Source of the DNA: Anastrepha obliqua
Taxonomy: Eukaryota; Arthropoda; Insecta; Diptera; Tephritidae
DNA length: 64,000 nt
Direction: 5' to 3'
NCBI RefSeq assembly: GCF_027943255.1
Contig: NC_072896.1
Location: 35,614,501-35,678,500 of the forward strand
In this document: one piece after another, positions 20,723-33,007 of the stretch
Position numbering within the stretch: position 1 is the first letter of the stretch
Layout: each line of letters begins with the position of its first letter
The notes under the pieces: generated by a model
Seen by the model: only the letters and a program-made list of their open reading frames with translations
What the model was told of the DNA's origin: nothing
Databases searched by the model: none
Made by a program: the position numbers and the translations under genes

Positions 20723-21239
20723 AAAAAAAGTTGTAAAGTCACAGTTACCCATCTTTTCGATTGTTTTAAATACTTATTCGTGGCTGCTTATTAATATTTA
20801 AACCTTGGCAAACTGTTAGTCACTGAAATCATTTGTGCGTGTGTATTCACAATTCAATTAAGCTGTCGAGTACCTACAGAAAAATTTGGCATTTTGATGT
20901 CTTCACCTCTTTGTTTATTTAAAGGTGTAATTAAATATATGTACATACAATAGTGTTCTTTTTCGTTTTTCAAACTACCTTTTTGTGTACTCGCCTCTGG
21001 CCAACTAACGCAATGCACAATTGAGTTTCATGGAATTAGCAAGTGAATTCTTCAAAATGAACCAATATTATTACAAATTGGTTTGCAGTCTCTGCAGTGC
21101 TTCTTGATAGGTTGTTGTTGATGTTAAGTTGCTTTGGGGGGAGAAAATGATGTGACTAAACGATGATTTCCTCCTTTCCTTTCTATTAGCCGGCATTGTT
21201 TTCCAAGCATTGAGTGATCATTCTTCCCGCCTTTCGATT
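20723..21239. other. Unassigned DNA
   Basis: No coding or repeat assignment. Confidence 0.4.
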
Positions 21240-21870
21240 CTTCGCTTCTGTGGCAAAAAATGCTATAGCTCGGTTTTTTAAAGCACCGAGTAGGTAGCCA
21301 TCATATTTACTTAAAAATGGACGTGAAAAACAATTTATACCTGAGGCCGCACTGGTCCCTGAGTGTATCGAGAAATTAAATCTGTTAGGAACGCACAATC
21401 GCATCGGGCTAATTTGGGTCTCAGGGCACAGGGGTATAACTGGGAACAAAGTAGAGGGCAAGATGATGATAAGAGAGGCTGGGGCCACGTTATTAATAGG
21501 ACCTGAGCCCATCCTGCAATGGGAGAACACACCATTAAGGAGAAGCTTAGGGGCTACTCCAGGCGAAATATCTACTGGGTTGGTACAACCAAAAGAGGTC
21601 TAGAAAACTCATATTCCTCCCTAATGATAAACTGAAAATGTTATGGGTATTCTCACAGGCAATTGCAGATTATTGCTTCTGCGACCAATCCCCGGAGACT
21701 CCGATACAGCTTCTCCTTGAATGCAGCGCTATAGCGCGGTGAAGGTTGAGACATTTCGGCCAATTGCTGCTAGAAGAAAAGAACATAAACTCAGTTCACC
21801 ACAGTCTTTAAGTTTAATTAGGGAACTGGGTCTGAATGAGGTACTGTGATGAGTGGACTGCGCAAAAGAT
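21240..21870 (+). pseudogene. Non-LTR retrotransposon fragment (RNase H to C terminus)
   Basis: VPECIEKLNLLGTHNRIGLI then WVSGHRGITGNKVEGKMMIR is a LINE-encoded RNase H domain, followed by GATLLIGPEPILQWEN and, in other frames, LTGNCRL, DSDTASPLNA and CDEWTAQKI. The Asp/Glu residues of the RNase H core are partly lost. Jockey/R1-like order; truncated at 5' and broken by stops. Confidence 0.75.
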
Positions 21871-22119
21871 CTAATCTAATCTATAAAAAGACGGAGATTG
21901 ATCACAATTGTAGAGATTGACCACAATTTTCAGTAAAGCCTATCTTGTTGGAGGAACTCAGGCCCTATCAAAATGCTTTTTGGTCAAAGGGGGCTCGAAC
22001 ATTGGCTAAAATGTTGGCACAAGTGTGTTAAGTCTATTTGAGGGGATTTACTTTGGATAATACAGAGCAAATATTGACGAATAAATAAATATTTTTCGAG
22101 AAAAATAAAAAGTAACCTT

Positions 22120-22545
22120 CCTTTTTGAACAAACATACAGTGAAGTCCAAAATAAACAAGACTGATCTCAAATAGAAACGACAGTGGCTTTGTTCTGATA
22201 ACTTCGAGTTTATTTATTCCACATAGTTCTCTCTAGCCTCGATACACTGTTTTGCGCGATCTACAAGCTTTACGAAAGAGTGTTTCAGGTCATTGACCGG
22301 AATGTCCTTCAGGATGTCGGTATAAGCCCTTTAAATGGCCCCTATAAACGCAAGACGTTTTCCTTTTATGGCCAAATGCAATTTTCCGAACAGGCAGAAG
22401 TCACAGGGAGCCATATCAGGCAATTACGGTGAGTGATTGATGGTTAAAGTGCGATTTCTAGTCACAAAATCAGTCACAAGAGTGGATCGATGCGATGGTG
22501 CATTATCATGCAATAAGCGCCAGCTTCCTTGTATTTATTTTTTAT
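22120..22545 (-). pseudogene. mariner transposase C-terminal fragment
   Basis: Minus-strand frames give RLLHDNAPSHRSTLVTDF, SPYCPDMAPCDFCLFGKLHL or near, AIKGKRLAF, DILKDIPVNDLKHSF and RAKQCIEARENYVE. HDNAPSH and PCDF hold the second and third catalytic Asp. The 5' half is missing. Confidence 0.8.
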
Positions 22546-24059
22546 GCATTGGTAAAATGAAGTGTTAATGTGACAAATACGGACTAGAATAGGTGTTTTT
22601 CTTCTTCTTGATTTGAACTTCTAATTAAATGGCGGGATGAAAACCCGTCTGTGAAATCACTGGTGTGTAAGGCAATGCTAAAATTCAATGTTAGTTTCTT
22701 TAATAAATTTCGACATGGAATTATACTTGTCTGCACTTTTACTACAGTAGCTCTTTATTTTTATTTCTAGAGTTATTTTTTTAATTGAGTTACATTATTT
22801 TTATTTCAGTTCTAATTTCTAGATTTATATTCCTTGCTTAAATATTATTTAATTCACTAACTCATGATGTGAGCTTGGCATCAAAGGCAGAGTTTGAATT
22901 TATATAGACGAACGATTGAGACTATGTTAAGCAATTTGTGTGCCTAAAAGATACATGATTTACTCAGAAAATTTAGTTTCTGTTTAGAATAAGTACTGAG
23001 GATCCTGACCCCTATTGCTCAGGTATTCAGACTGCCGTGGTGAGAATCTTCTCCACTGAAAGAAAAACAGTCGGAGGTTTGCCATTATCTGCCATGAGGC
23101 AAAAAATATCAGAGTAATCGTTTGTGCAGTTCTATGTCCATAGTGAATACCGCACTATGTTACTCACAATCTTAACCAGTTACTTCGGCCGTACTTGGTG
23201 CCAGAATCGGCTCATTTGTAAAAATAAATTTTCTACCAACATGTGCTAATTGTTTTGCGATTATTGTTAGGAATTCAAAGGCGGAAAAAATATTAAAATG
23301 CATGAACAAATCAGCACAAAAAAACAACAACAAAGAGGCAAAACAATAACACAATAAGCGGCAAAGAAAGTGTAAAAAATGCGAAACACAAATGGGATAT
23401 CTTCGCCAAATATGAAACCGGCTTCCAGACAAAAAACAAGCAACACATTTGGAGAGCATTGGCATCAATTAGTCATATTTAAGAGGAATTCAAAAGTGGT
23501 CAGAGGAATTGCAGGAACAAAGAAATGAAAATCGACAACATAAAATAAAATTTTAATAAGAAAAAATCGTCAAATAAGCAAATACTTAGAACTAAAGGTT
23601 TAAGGAAAAGAAGCAAAAACTCCGTTAAAAGACAGACATGGCATACGGGCCCCTCAAAATTAATGTATAGGCTTCAATAACGTCTCCAGATCAACAACAA
23701 TAATTGGCCATCGGTGGAAAAAGAGACAAAAAAAAAAATAAATAAATAAGAAGAAATAAAAAAATGACAAAAACAAAATCTGATGAGCAAAAAGTCAGGA
23801 AAAAAGCAATTTAAAGTCATTTAAGCCTTAGTTTGCTGCATCATATCCATGAATCGGCATGAGATAAAGCAACAAGTTTGTGAAATTGACTCTTTGAAGC
23901 ATACGCAGAGCCAAAAAATGTATTCAGATCGAGTTTGGTAACATTAAAATTCGGTATTCGGTAAACTTCCAAACTCGGAACTTTCTTTGCAGAGCGAGAA
24001 ATCAGCGGAAACTCACACTACCAAATTGTAACCTTGCAGTAGTGGGTCTGAATACCCTT
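22546..24059. other. Unassigned DNA with a tiny SINE scrap
   Basis: CGGAGGTTTGCCATT at about 23071 is a short SINE-body match. A-rich purine-rich DNA at 23270-23840; no gene recognised. Confidence 0.4.
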
Positions 24060-24064
24060 ATTTA

Positions 24065-24342
24065 CCTTTAATGTATATGCATATTGGGGGAATGTTCTTT
24101 GGCCGAGCTCCTCAAAGAATTTTGGGGTATACACAAATGCATTATTTTTGTGATTTTTTCCACAAATGAAGAGATGAAGGGGAGCTTTTTCGTGGCAGAA
24201 ATACATGCGGAAGTGTCTCATTGCCTGCGGAGAGGGGACTGCTATTGGAAACAACTTAATCATTTGATGAGTCATGCACGGTGATTCGAACCTGCTCACA
24301 TCCGATTGGTAGCCACGCACCAACCCATTCGGCTACGGCGGG
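24065..24342 (-). mobile_element. tRNA-derived SINE, copy 2
   Basis: Minus strand begins CGCCGTAGCCGAATGGGTTG, with B-box GGTTCGAATCACCG near 24275 and body CATTTCTGCCACG; the interior is rearranged. The TTGGCCGAGCTCCTC end is at about 24100. Confidence 0.8.
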
Positions 24343-24355
24343 CGAATGCTCTATT

Positions 24356-25060
24356 TCATATGCTTCGTAAAAAATTATTATATACTTGTTCACTCCGCTC
24401 CGGTGCATAGGGCCTCAACAAGACTCTTCCATCGTATACTGTTTTGGGCTGTTGTTTTGCGCCGTCCCATATGATGTCGGCATCTGCTAGTTCGCGGAAT
24501 ATCGACCTTCGCCAAGTTGCCTTTGGCGGACCGCGACCTCCGCTCCGTTGCGGGTTCCAGTGCCATTCTCGTGATGCTATCTTGTGGTTTTCAAAGCTTA
24601 TCCATCCCCACTTTCTGCGCTTGATTTGCCATAAGATGGGCTCCTCATTCGATGATCTCCACAGCGTGATGATGCTGACAATGTTTGGACAAAATATGCA
24701 TGTTTCACTTCCGTGCAAAAATACTGACTTCACACGAGCTGAATATTCGCTGCTTAGCGCGTCTGGAGATTTGCGAACTCGCCCATACTGTGAGCATTCG
24801 CCCAAACTCCGTCCTCGCATTGTTTAGCTTGCAGTTGACATCTTCATCTACAGCCGAGGTAGTACAAGCTTTCGACATTTTGCTTTATTGTGATTGCCTC
24901 TCGTAGTCTTCGTCTTGGCGATGTTGACCTCCAGACCGACAGTGCGTGCCAGCGTGACTAGTCCACCCGCCTTCGCTTGCATGTCAGTGAGTTCGTGAGA
25001 GTGGAGGCAGATGTTATCGCCGAAGTCTTTCCATGTCTATATCCATTTCACAAGAAACAT
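24356..25060 (-). pseudogene. RTE-type LINE fragment (end of RT to C terminus)
   Basis: From the 5' side: DNICLHSHELTDMQAKAGGL and VTLARTVGLEVNIAKTKT (after the RT YADD region, here altered), SEYSARVKSVFLHGSETC, KRRKWGWISFENHKIASREW, HWNPQRSGGRGPPKATWRRS and IFRELADADIIWDGAKQQ. This is the conserved tail of insect RTE elements, often mis-annotated as craniofacial development protein 2. The same tail recurs at 46790-47070 and 50794-51033. Confidence 0.85.
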
Positions 25061-25745
25061 ACGCCGGGCATAAAAAGTTTGGCTGCACCCGAGCTTAGGT
25101 GCTGCTTTACTTGTCTTATTACTAAGTTTTTTACTTATTGCCACGTATACAAGTTATGGCAGAGGAATATATGAATATATATACCTCCATCCCATAGCCA
25201 CTGTTTTAAGATTTCATTTAAGTGCATACTTTGCATTCGGGCAATTCTTTAATTTTTTTGTTGTTTTAAAGTTTTTATTTTTATATCTTCTTTAGCTTCA
25301 CCGAACAGCACAATAATTGGCACCCCTTCTGTGTTTTATGGTTCTTAAAGGAAAATACGAGCATTTAATGTTCCCTCTACAAGTTGATTATAGGAGTGAA
25401 CCATCACCATTCACACACTCATCTTCACTGAAGTATTGCGAACTTCTGCATTTCATCGAATTTATTATTGCCCATATAAATGGGCAGCTGCTTTTGAATT
25501 GCCTTCATAAAAGTAGTTTTTCGATAGTAGCGAATCCGAAAAAAAAAAAAAAAAAATGTGGGAAAAACGTATCTGGTGTCGCTTATGCTACATAAAATTA
25601 CATATATGGGGAGCATTTCAAAGCAAACAGTGCGCTAAGAGCAATGAAAATTCAGTTTTACCAAAATCGATTTATTTTACTCAAAATGCTTAGCCCATTT
25701 TAATTCAATATAAGGTAAACTCGCACCGTGTTTTTTTACATATTT
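25061..25745. other. Unassigned DNA
   Basis: Poly-A run near 25538-25555. No gene recognised. Confidence 0.4.
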
Positions 25746-25749
25746 TTTA

Positions 25750-26150
25750 TGTCGGGACAGACTAGCAAGCATAGCACTCAGACAGCATTAAGTCCATTGT
25801 TCTGCACTTGGGTTCCCTTTTTAATTTTCTTTAAATTTGCTCGACCTCCGAAGAAATTTGACTAGATCTTGTGGTGTCAATGAGCCAAGGTGGTCGCTTC
25901 TTAACACATCAGTGCCAAAGACCTCAAACCTGATTTGAGCGAAGGCCGGGCAGACGTACAGAAAGTGGTCCGCCGTCTCACCCTTCTCTCCACATGCTGC
26001 AGTGCACTGTCTGAGATGCTTACCTTTTCCATTTGCTTAACCCATAGAAAGTGGTCCGTCAGCAGTCCAATCAGCTGCCTTCTGCTTAATGACAGCAGGA
26101 TCTGCGACAGTCGGGCGGGCATGACAGGTAACATCAGTTACCTCAAACCG
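25750..26150 (-). pseudogene. Non-LTR retrotransposon C-terminal fragment (Jockey-like)
   Basis: LSLSRRQLIGLLTDHF followed, after frame changes, by CSMWREG, ADHFLYVCPAFAQIRFEVFG and LGSLTPQDLVKFLRRSSKF. This is the post-RNase-H tail with the zinc-knuckle-like C-x-C region and CPAF box of Jockey-group LINEs. Confidence 0.75.
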
Positions 26151-26432
26151 TTAGTAAGGCATGAAATCATTTCAAATGACTATTTTATTTCGGCGGTAGA
26201 AATGTCCTGCCGGATGTCGGTACAGAGGTTTGCATAACTCGTCTGAACTTCATCTACAAAAGGCTTTCTTTTCCACGGCAATTACATTTTTCTGGATGAG
26301 CAAAAGTTGTATGATTTCAAGTAATTCGAATACTTTAACTGGTTGAACACTTAATATAATTAATTCGGTGAAGTAAAAATCTCCGACCATTTTCAACCAG
26401 ATGACTTTATATATATAATATATATATATGTA

Positions 26433-26611
26433 CAGTGTACACTCTCCTAACGAACATTTCTCTTAAGCGGACACTTTTTTTGTACATTTCACGAATCCTT
26501 AAGATTTTTTTTCTCTTGAGCGGATAACCTTCTCATACTTTTTTTACACTTTTCCCATAAGTGGACAAATTTTTCAGTCTCTTAGGTGTCTGCTTAAGAG
26601 AGAGTACACTG
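26433..26611. mobile_element. pogo/Tigger-like MITE with TA duplication
   Basis: CAGTGTACACTCTCCTAA at the left and TTAAGAGAGAGTACACTG at the right form near-complementary ends beginning CAG and ending CTG, flanked by TA on both sides. The subterminal motif TCTTAAGCGGACA is repeated in variants three or four times inside. 179 bp, non-coding. Confidence 0.8.
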
Positions 26612-26639
26612 TACTTAAACCCTTGGATCGACTAACTTC

Positions 26640-27040
26640 CAGGTTGTTGTAGTGATTGGTATTGCTTGACCTTACGAGGTATTTTATCTTATCGACGTTA
26701 ACGACGCGGACTTGCTTTATTAATGGGGTTTAACCCGCCGTCGGCAAGAGCGCTTGGATTGCTGGAACAATAGCAAGATCGTTAGCTTAGCCACAGATCT
26801 GAATGCTCTTCGTGAAGATAGTTGCAACAGGATAAATTTCGCAGATGACAAAGTTTAAAACTAAACTAAAAATTATCGTAGATAGCGCATGCCCTTGCTT
26901 GACACCAGTGCTCACAACGAAAGAATTCGTAATTTTGCCTCGTGTCATCACTTTAGATACCGTTCCTACCAAGGTCACTGATACCAGTAGCGGGAGTTTA
27001 TTGCCGACATAGAATAAAAGTAAGCTTAGTTCTGCCGATG
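26640..27040 (-). pseudogene. LINE reverse transcriptase fragment
   Basis: MTLVGTVSKVMTRGKITNSF then VVSTGVKQGHALSTIIFSLV contains the RT fingers/palm motif GVxQGxxLS. Flanks are degraded and the YADD box is not in frame. Confidence 0.7.
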
Positions 27041-27169
27041 CAGTCGAAAGTTTTTTTAAAGTCTTCCTTCAAAAATTTTGAGTTCAGCAAAGATAATTAA
27101 GTGTGTCACAGTGATCCAAAATAAAGGTAAAAATGATAAAGTATCAAATATAATAGCAAAGCGGCGGTT

Positions 27170-27350
27170 CTTATTATTCGTTCTGTTAGTATCGACGTCG
27201 AAGGTCAGTCACGCTCTGCTAGACCAATCGTAGAAAGCATTGATATAATCAAGGAAATACTGGAGCCGGAGCGGCATGTGAGCACTTATTATATAGCCCA
27301 GGAACTGATGATTAGTCAAGAAGAAACAAAAAAATTATATAAATCGGATA
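27170..27350 (+). pseudogene. mariner N-terminal fragment
   Basis: SVDVEGQSRSARPIVESIDI then IKEILEPERHVSTYYIAQEL corresponds to the HTH region of mariner transposases (SGRP-type linker, then second HTH). Only about 180 bp remains. Confidence 0.7.
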
Positions 27351-27935
27351 TCCTTCTTCTTCTTCTTAATTGGCGCAGTAAATGCTTTAGCGATTTTTGC
27401 TGAGTTTAACAAAGTTAGTCTTTTCTTTCTCATGCTAACCTACAACAGTTGGTGAAGCCAAGTCCACCTTCTCCACCTGATCTTTCCAACGCAGCTGGTA
27501 CCGCATTGAAACGCAGGGGCGTTTATATCCATTCGGACGACATGACCCAGCCAACGTAGCCGCTGGATCTTTATTCGCTGCACTATGTCTATGTCGTCGT
27601 AAAGGTCATAGAGCTCATTGTTTTATCGGCTGCGATACTCGCCGTCACCAACGTACCAAGGCCCAATAATCTTCCGCAGAATCTTTCTCTCAAACACTCC
27701 AAGGGACACCTCATTGGATGTTGTCATCGTCCAGACTTCTGCGCCATACGATAGGACGAGCAGGATAAGAGTCTTGTAGAGTGTTAATTATAAGTGTCAA
27801 GATAGGACTTATTACTCATTTGCCTACTTAGTCCAAAGTAGCATTTGTTAGCAAAGGAGATTCTACGTTGAATTTCAAGGCTGACATAATCGGATAGCCT
27901 TAGAAATATTAATTTCATTGCCAAGGTAAAGTTAA
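27351..27935 (-). pseudogene. LINE 3' end with (AAG)n tail
   Basis: Reading the minus strand: LILLVLSYGAEVWTMTTSNE, VSLGVFERKILRKIIGPWYV, DIVQRIKIQRLRWLGHVVRM, then a non-coding end finishing in AAGAAGAAGAAG at about 27350. RTE-related tail; the same 3' end is found at 59220-59396 in the opposite orientation. Confidence 0.8.
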
Positions 27936-29680
27936 GAAAGCTCCAAAAGTTTTACTGCATCTAATGTATATCAATTTTTTGTTCAATGCTCTTTTTTTGT
28001 AAGTATGAAGTATTTAATTTTCAATAAACGCCAGTTATTACCTTATTAAAAAATGTTATTGTATTATGTTGCAAATAAAACCTTTTCACATTGGAATTCC
28101 CCTCGTATGTATTTTATGCAAAGCAATTTGCACTCTTTGCATATCTATAATGGAATAACTATGTACTCCGACATGCTTTATTTGAGGATTCATAAAAGAC
28201 AAAAGCGCCCGTCTGCCTTATGCCTGTCATATGTCTACCAGATCTACCACTAAAATGGATTTCGACCACCATAGCACTCTAAACAGCAATAAAAAATGTG
28301 AAATGGTACAGATGCTTTGCGATATGTTGGCTTACTGTGCAGAAGACCAAGCCATAAATGCGATTGTGAGTCGCCTGGGAATGAACGAAAATAATTATCT
28401 TGCATACGTTTCAATCAGTGCACAAAGCACAATGTCTGTACAGTATGTCTTAATTCTCCAAATTTAACTGGGAATCAAAGCTAATGGGACTAAAGGCAAT
28501 TAAAGGTAAGACTTGTCTTTTCTTCAGGAAAACGACGGTCTGCTGAATCTATGCTAGATAGCTTTGTTAAAAATTTTAACTACCAAACCCACATTTGACT
28601 TGTGATTCGATTTGATTCAAAATCGACTGTGAAAGTGATTGACGTTCAACGCGAATGATGTTGCTATCCGATCCCTAATATATTTGCTTACTGGCAGAAC
28701 TGTAACACTAAATTTTTTGTATCTGTGAGCTATAACTCACGTCACAGCTTAAGAATTGTCTGGGTGCAGGTGAAACTTGAATTTACTGGGGACATTTAAA
28801 CGAATCAATAATGCAGGCAACTTCAAATAAAGTTGAGCTATGAGTCATTGCTGCCAACACGCGGCCTTTTTGATAAAGGAAGTAAGTAAACATCAGAGTC
28901 TGGACTAACCGGGTTTAAAATAAACAAAAATCTCATGACCGATAAACGGGTTTAATAGTCATGTAATAGACAAATCTGCTCAAGTGTCTAGTAGCTGCCA
29001 AAGTAGATGCCATTTATGATCACTGCTAATGACTTTATAGTCTTCACAATGCTAACTAATTAAATTTGGTTTATAGGGGTAACAGAATGCAACTGCATGC
29101 GGGGAGAGAGCGCTCCATCTCGTTTCAGATTGAACGTTCGAAATTCAATTTCAACAAAAAAAAAAAATACAAATACTATAAACAGGAAAAAATTACGCGC
29201 ACAGGCTTCTAACAAATTCTGATAAATTCCTGTTAAACTCTCGGGTAAAGTAATACATTACGAAAGTTGCCTGCTTTGTGCTATGAATTAGCATCGGATA
29301 TTTTTTTGACTTTTTCTTAATTTTTATGAAGCAATTAGACGACTCCATAAAACCATGCAGCAAACGTATTGAGGCAGCTTGCAAACAGTTGTAGCAAACG
29401 AAAAAATGGCAAAGAAAAAGTGGAGAGCCACTAAAGTAGGGAGGTGAGCAAGTAGCATCACTTTAATGCAAATTTAATCTCAATTTTAGAAGTTTTAATT
29501 ACACCCGACTGGATGCTGGAGCATAAAAGTTAGTGGTTGTGAGAAGTGAAATCGGCTGACCGCAGCAAATAGCGAATGAAAAAAAAAAAAAAAAATAAGC
29601 AAGAACGTCGCGGACTTCGACTGATTGTAAGCTAAATACCTTTTCAGGTAATTCAAAATTTAAACCTCTAATTAGATTGG
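27936..29680. other. Unassigned DNA
   Basis: A 78-codon frame at 28231-28467 (MSTRSTTKMDFDHHSTLNSN) has no recognised motif and no splice context; not called as a gene. No element recognised. Confidence 0.4.
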
Positions 29681-29685
29681 TGGGC

Positions 29686-29760
29686 GCCATAGCCGAATGG
29701 GTAAAATAAAAGAAGTTATTCGTATCGAATGTTAGTTTGAAATTTTTCTCCGACATCCAA
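29686..29760 (+). repeat. Possible SINE head scrap
   Basis: GCGCCATAGCCGAATGGGTA matches the tRNA-like head of the SINE family, then the similarity fades. Confidence 0.4.
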
Positions 29761-30080
29761 AATACGTCATCATCTATTTTTTCAGATCATCATCTTTTAT
29801 CTATAGAATGTCAAAATCTATAAACCAATATTGGCTGTGTAGAGTAATTAAAAAAAAAATTGGCAAAAATAGAAAAAATCAAATCAGCTGCTTTACTGCT
29901 AATATCTGCTCAAAATGCCTTGGTCGTAACAAAGTTTTTGAAAAATTTACGAAAGTACGGTACGAATGAAGTCAGCGATGCTGTTCAGCGAACTTCGAGT
30001 TTTCAATGTAGCCATTCGATTTCAGTGATGTATTTTCATAGAAGTTACGAAAATATACGATGGATTCAGCGACACTCCTT

Positions 30081-30345
30081 AATTGGATGTTTGGTCGAGC
30101 ATCTCCTCCTATTTGCGGCGTGCGTCTTGATTTTTTCCACAAACGGAGGCGCCTTCAGTTTTAATCCGAGTCTTAACTGCAAATGGTTTTGTGTGAAGAG
30201 CTTTTTCAAGGCAAAAATACGCTCGGAGGTTTGCCATTGTCTGCCCAGGGGTGACCACTATTAAAAACATTGTTCCTGTTCCATCATTCGATATTTCATA
30301 CCTGAAGATTCGAACCTACGCACTTCCGAATGGTAGTCACGGCTT
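30081..30345 (-). mobile_element. tRNA-derived SINE, copy 3
   Basis: Plus-strand text TGCGTCTTGATTTTTTCCAC, TCGGAGGTTTGCCATTGTC and TTCGAACCTACGC mark body and B-box; the head ends at ATGGTAGTCACGG, so the A-box is truncated. Confidence 0.8.
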
Positions 30346-30639
30346 ATTAGCTTATTTTAGTTTACTTCATATTACAATCAATCCAACAAATATACCAATT
30401 TTCAGAAAAATTGACGACGATATTTAAAATACGTGGATATTTGGCATTGAATCACTCAGAAGTAGACCTCCTGCATGGTTTTGAGCAAAGGCAGATACTC
30501 AAGAAGCATTTGACGAAGAAGGGGTATATATTATATTAGAGGGAACAGTAGGTACAATGAAATTAAAACAATTAAAAAAAAAATGGCGTTAATTACGTAA
30601 GTCAATGAATATACCTCGTAGAGTGTAGGTACCGCGGAT

Positions 30640-30890
30640 GCGTCGCTTCGTTGGCATTCAGCCTATGATAGACACCTTTTGGCACAAAAGGCGAGTTATG
30701 CTAAAATCATGCGAAAAGTCCAAAGAACAGCTTTTTTATGCATCTCTGGTGCTGCAAGGACCATCCCAAACAAAGCGCTGGAAGAGCTAATCAATTTGCC
30801 TGCACTAAATCTCGTAGGGAAACACGTGGCCGCCGCCTTGGCGCTTAGACTTAAAAGTATGGCGCTATGGAAAGACCGGTGATTTACCCA
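30640..30890 (+). pseudogene. Non-LTR retrotransposon fragment (post-RT region)
   Basis: YAKIMRKVQRTAFLCISGAA, RTIPNKALEELINLPALNLV and GKHVAAALALRL are the conserved KVQR/PxxALExLxxLPxL region between RT and RNase H of Jockey/R1 elements. Confidence 0.8.
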
Positions 30891-30984
30891 AGCTTCTATT
30901 TTGCACACTCTGACTCACCTTCGACAGACTCTTCAAGATAATCATCCCGTCAGGAAGAGAGTGGCAGAAACCAAGGCCATTGAG

Positions 30985-31215
30985 AAGGAGGTCTAGGAGT
31001 GGTATAAGGATTTCGCAGAGGGCTGAGAAGTCGTGGAGATTTGCCCCGATCTGGTCGCCCATCACCGTCTTCAACGGATGTAAACGTCGACCAAGTCAAG
31101 GAAATGGTGCTAGAAAACCATCATCTAAGTTTGAGAGAAGCAGCTCCTGACCTTAGCGTGTCTCACGAATCAATTCGCAACATTTGAGTCTGCGAGGATA
31201 TCCAGTATGAAACTA
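30985..31215 (+). pseudogene. mariner N-terminal fragment
   Basis: EWYKDFAEG, then after a stop and frameshift PRSGRPSPSSTDVNVDQVKE, MVLENHHLSLREAAPDLSVS and HESIRNI followed by a stop. HTH plus SGRP linker of mariner. Confidence 0.8.
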
Positions 31216-31533
31216 AATAGATTCAATTATACGCATCATAAATGTGGTGAAAAAATTATTCTGCTATGAAGCTTTAATGAAGGTATACAATTTAAACCAT
31301 CACACAAATAACGATACCACCGCAACACACACTCACATATAACCACATACAATTGCACGACTGCCGCGCTAAAAAATTATTAATGATTTTGTATACGTAA
31401 TCATCTTTGTATGTTTTTGCTATTTCAACTGCAGTTAATTTTTCTCAGATTTGACTTGAAGCAGTGGAGAGAGCAGTATGTGTGCGTTCAGCAAAATGCC
31501 AAAGGGAAACAACTTCTTGGCATACATATGTAT

Positions 31534-32172
31534 CGGGTGTTTTTTTAGTTGTATGATAACTATCCATATCGATAACAATGATTTGACAGGTGAGAATGGC
31601 AAACTGCGTTGACATTTCTGTTCAGTAAGGTTTGGCAAGCCATCGTTTAACGCCAGAAAAATGCTGGTTCAAAATGTGGAAATTTAAATTGAAAAAATAA
31701 AAAAAACCTCTGAAGTATGATAGAGCACTGGCGGCATCATCGGTCTTTCCTCCTTGCGAAATGAGCAAGGAACTGCCGTTACGGTGAATGGTGAGCGCTA
31801 TAGAGTCATGCTGACTGGACAAAAATTAATCAGCTAAACATAGCCGACATTTGGTCCCAACAAGACGACACAGCAGTCGATTTATTGCAATATTCAAGTC
31901 ACTATTGACGCCATATGGCCAGATTTATTGGAAAAAGTAGTTAAAAATTTGACACATCGAATGGACCATATAACTCGTAACCATGGCGGACATATCCGGA
32001 TAATATGTATAATATATAAAAAAATTTGCCATGAAATTATCTACCAGAGGATAATAAAAAAAATTTCATGAAATTATCTATCAGAGGATAATAAAAAAAA
32101 ATGTCATGAAATTATCTATCAGAGGATAATAAAAAAGAAATCATTCCAACAATATTTCTTAAAAAAACACCC
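31534..32172 (+). mobile_element. Non-autonomous Tc1/mariner-type element with transposase remnant
   Basis: Ends CGGGTGTTTTTTTAG and its inverse TTAAAAAAACACCC. The interior retains NEQGTAVTVNGERYRVML, then IWSQQDDTAVDLLQ and RMDHITRNHGGHI, from the same DDE transposase class as 42755-43776 (TVNGERYR, WFQQDGATCHTA). Mostly deleted. Confidence 0.7.
32017..32140 (+). repeat. Three tandem copies of a 41-bp unit
   Basis: CATGAAATTATCTAYCAGAG followed by GATAATAAAAAA occurs three times in succession near the right end of the element at 31534-32172. Confidence 0.85.
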
Positions 32173-33007
32173 TATACATATTTCGTATATATGTGCATTT
32201 GTAGCTGGCCTACATGGTTGTTTAGCTCTAAGAGTTTTAAAGAAATTCAACCACTGAAAATTATAAAACCGCAATAAAACTTGAAAAAGCAGGAAATTGT
32301 GTTTTTGTTGCTTGGCAGGATGGAAAACCAAAGCACAGTTGGATTAGTTTAGGCAAATAAACTGCGTTTTTAATATTTCTGCAAGGAAAGCGATCAACGA
32401 AACTGCGCATACTTTAAATGAAAATAAATTAAGTGTTGATGGAGCAGAGCGTCGATATCGTTAAAGAAAATTATGCGCCTATTGGGGTTGTAATTTGAAT
32501 TGTTTTGCGATTTCGCCACGTGCGATGAATATACGAACAAGGGCACCCATACACATTGGTTCAGAACTCAATTTTAATGAGAATCTAATAAAATGTCTGA
32601 CTTAGGCAAAAACAAAAAAAAAACCATCACTCAAGCTTACAGCCAAATAGCTGAGTCATGATAAAATAAGTAAAATATCTTGAGAAGATGGGTACTTTTG
32701 CTGTAAGATGTTACCAAAGTAAGAAAATTAATCGTAAAAAATGTATGAAAAAAAATGAAGTCATTTAGTCAACATGCATTTCTCGCATTTATAATCTCAT
32801 TCACTTTCAACTACCTTTAATTGAGTAAATATTTTTTGTTTTTGTTTTTTATTTAGTTGGGGAATAAGTTGTGTTTTTATATTTTCTTTTATTTTACAAC
32901 GATTTGTTTGCTGTTTGGCCAAGGGTAAGTATTCATTCGATAGAACTATTTCTGCTATATAAAACTATGTTAATTATATTTTTGAGTTATTTAATTTTTT
33001 ATTAGTT
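32173..33007. other. Unassigned AT-rich DNA
   Basis: No gene or element recognised. Confidence 0.4.

Noticed and set aside
24356..24820. A 154-codon frame that could be taken for a host protein
   Set aside because: It is the RTE LINE C terminus; the same sequence occurs at two other places in the window.
32017..32140. CRISPR-like array
   Set aside because: The repeats are directly tandem with no unique spacers and the genome is eukaryotic.
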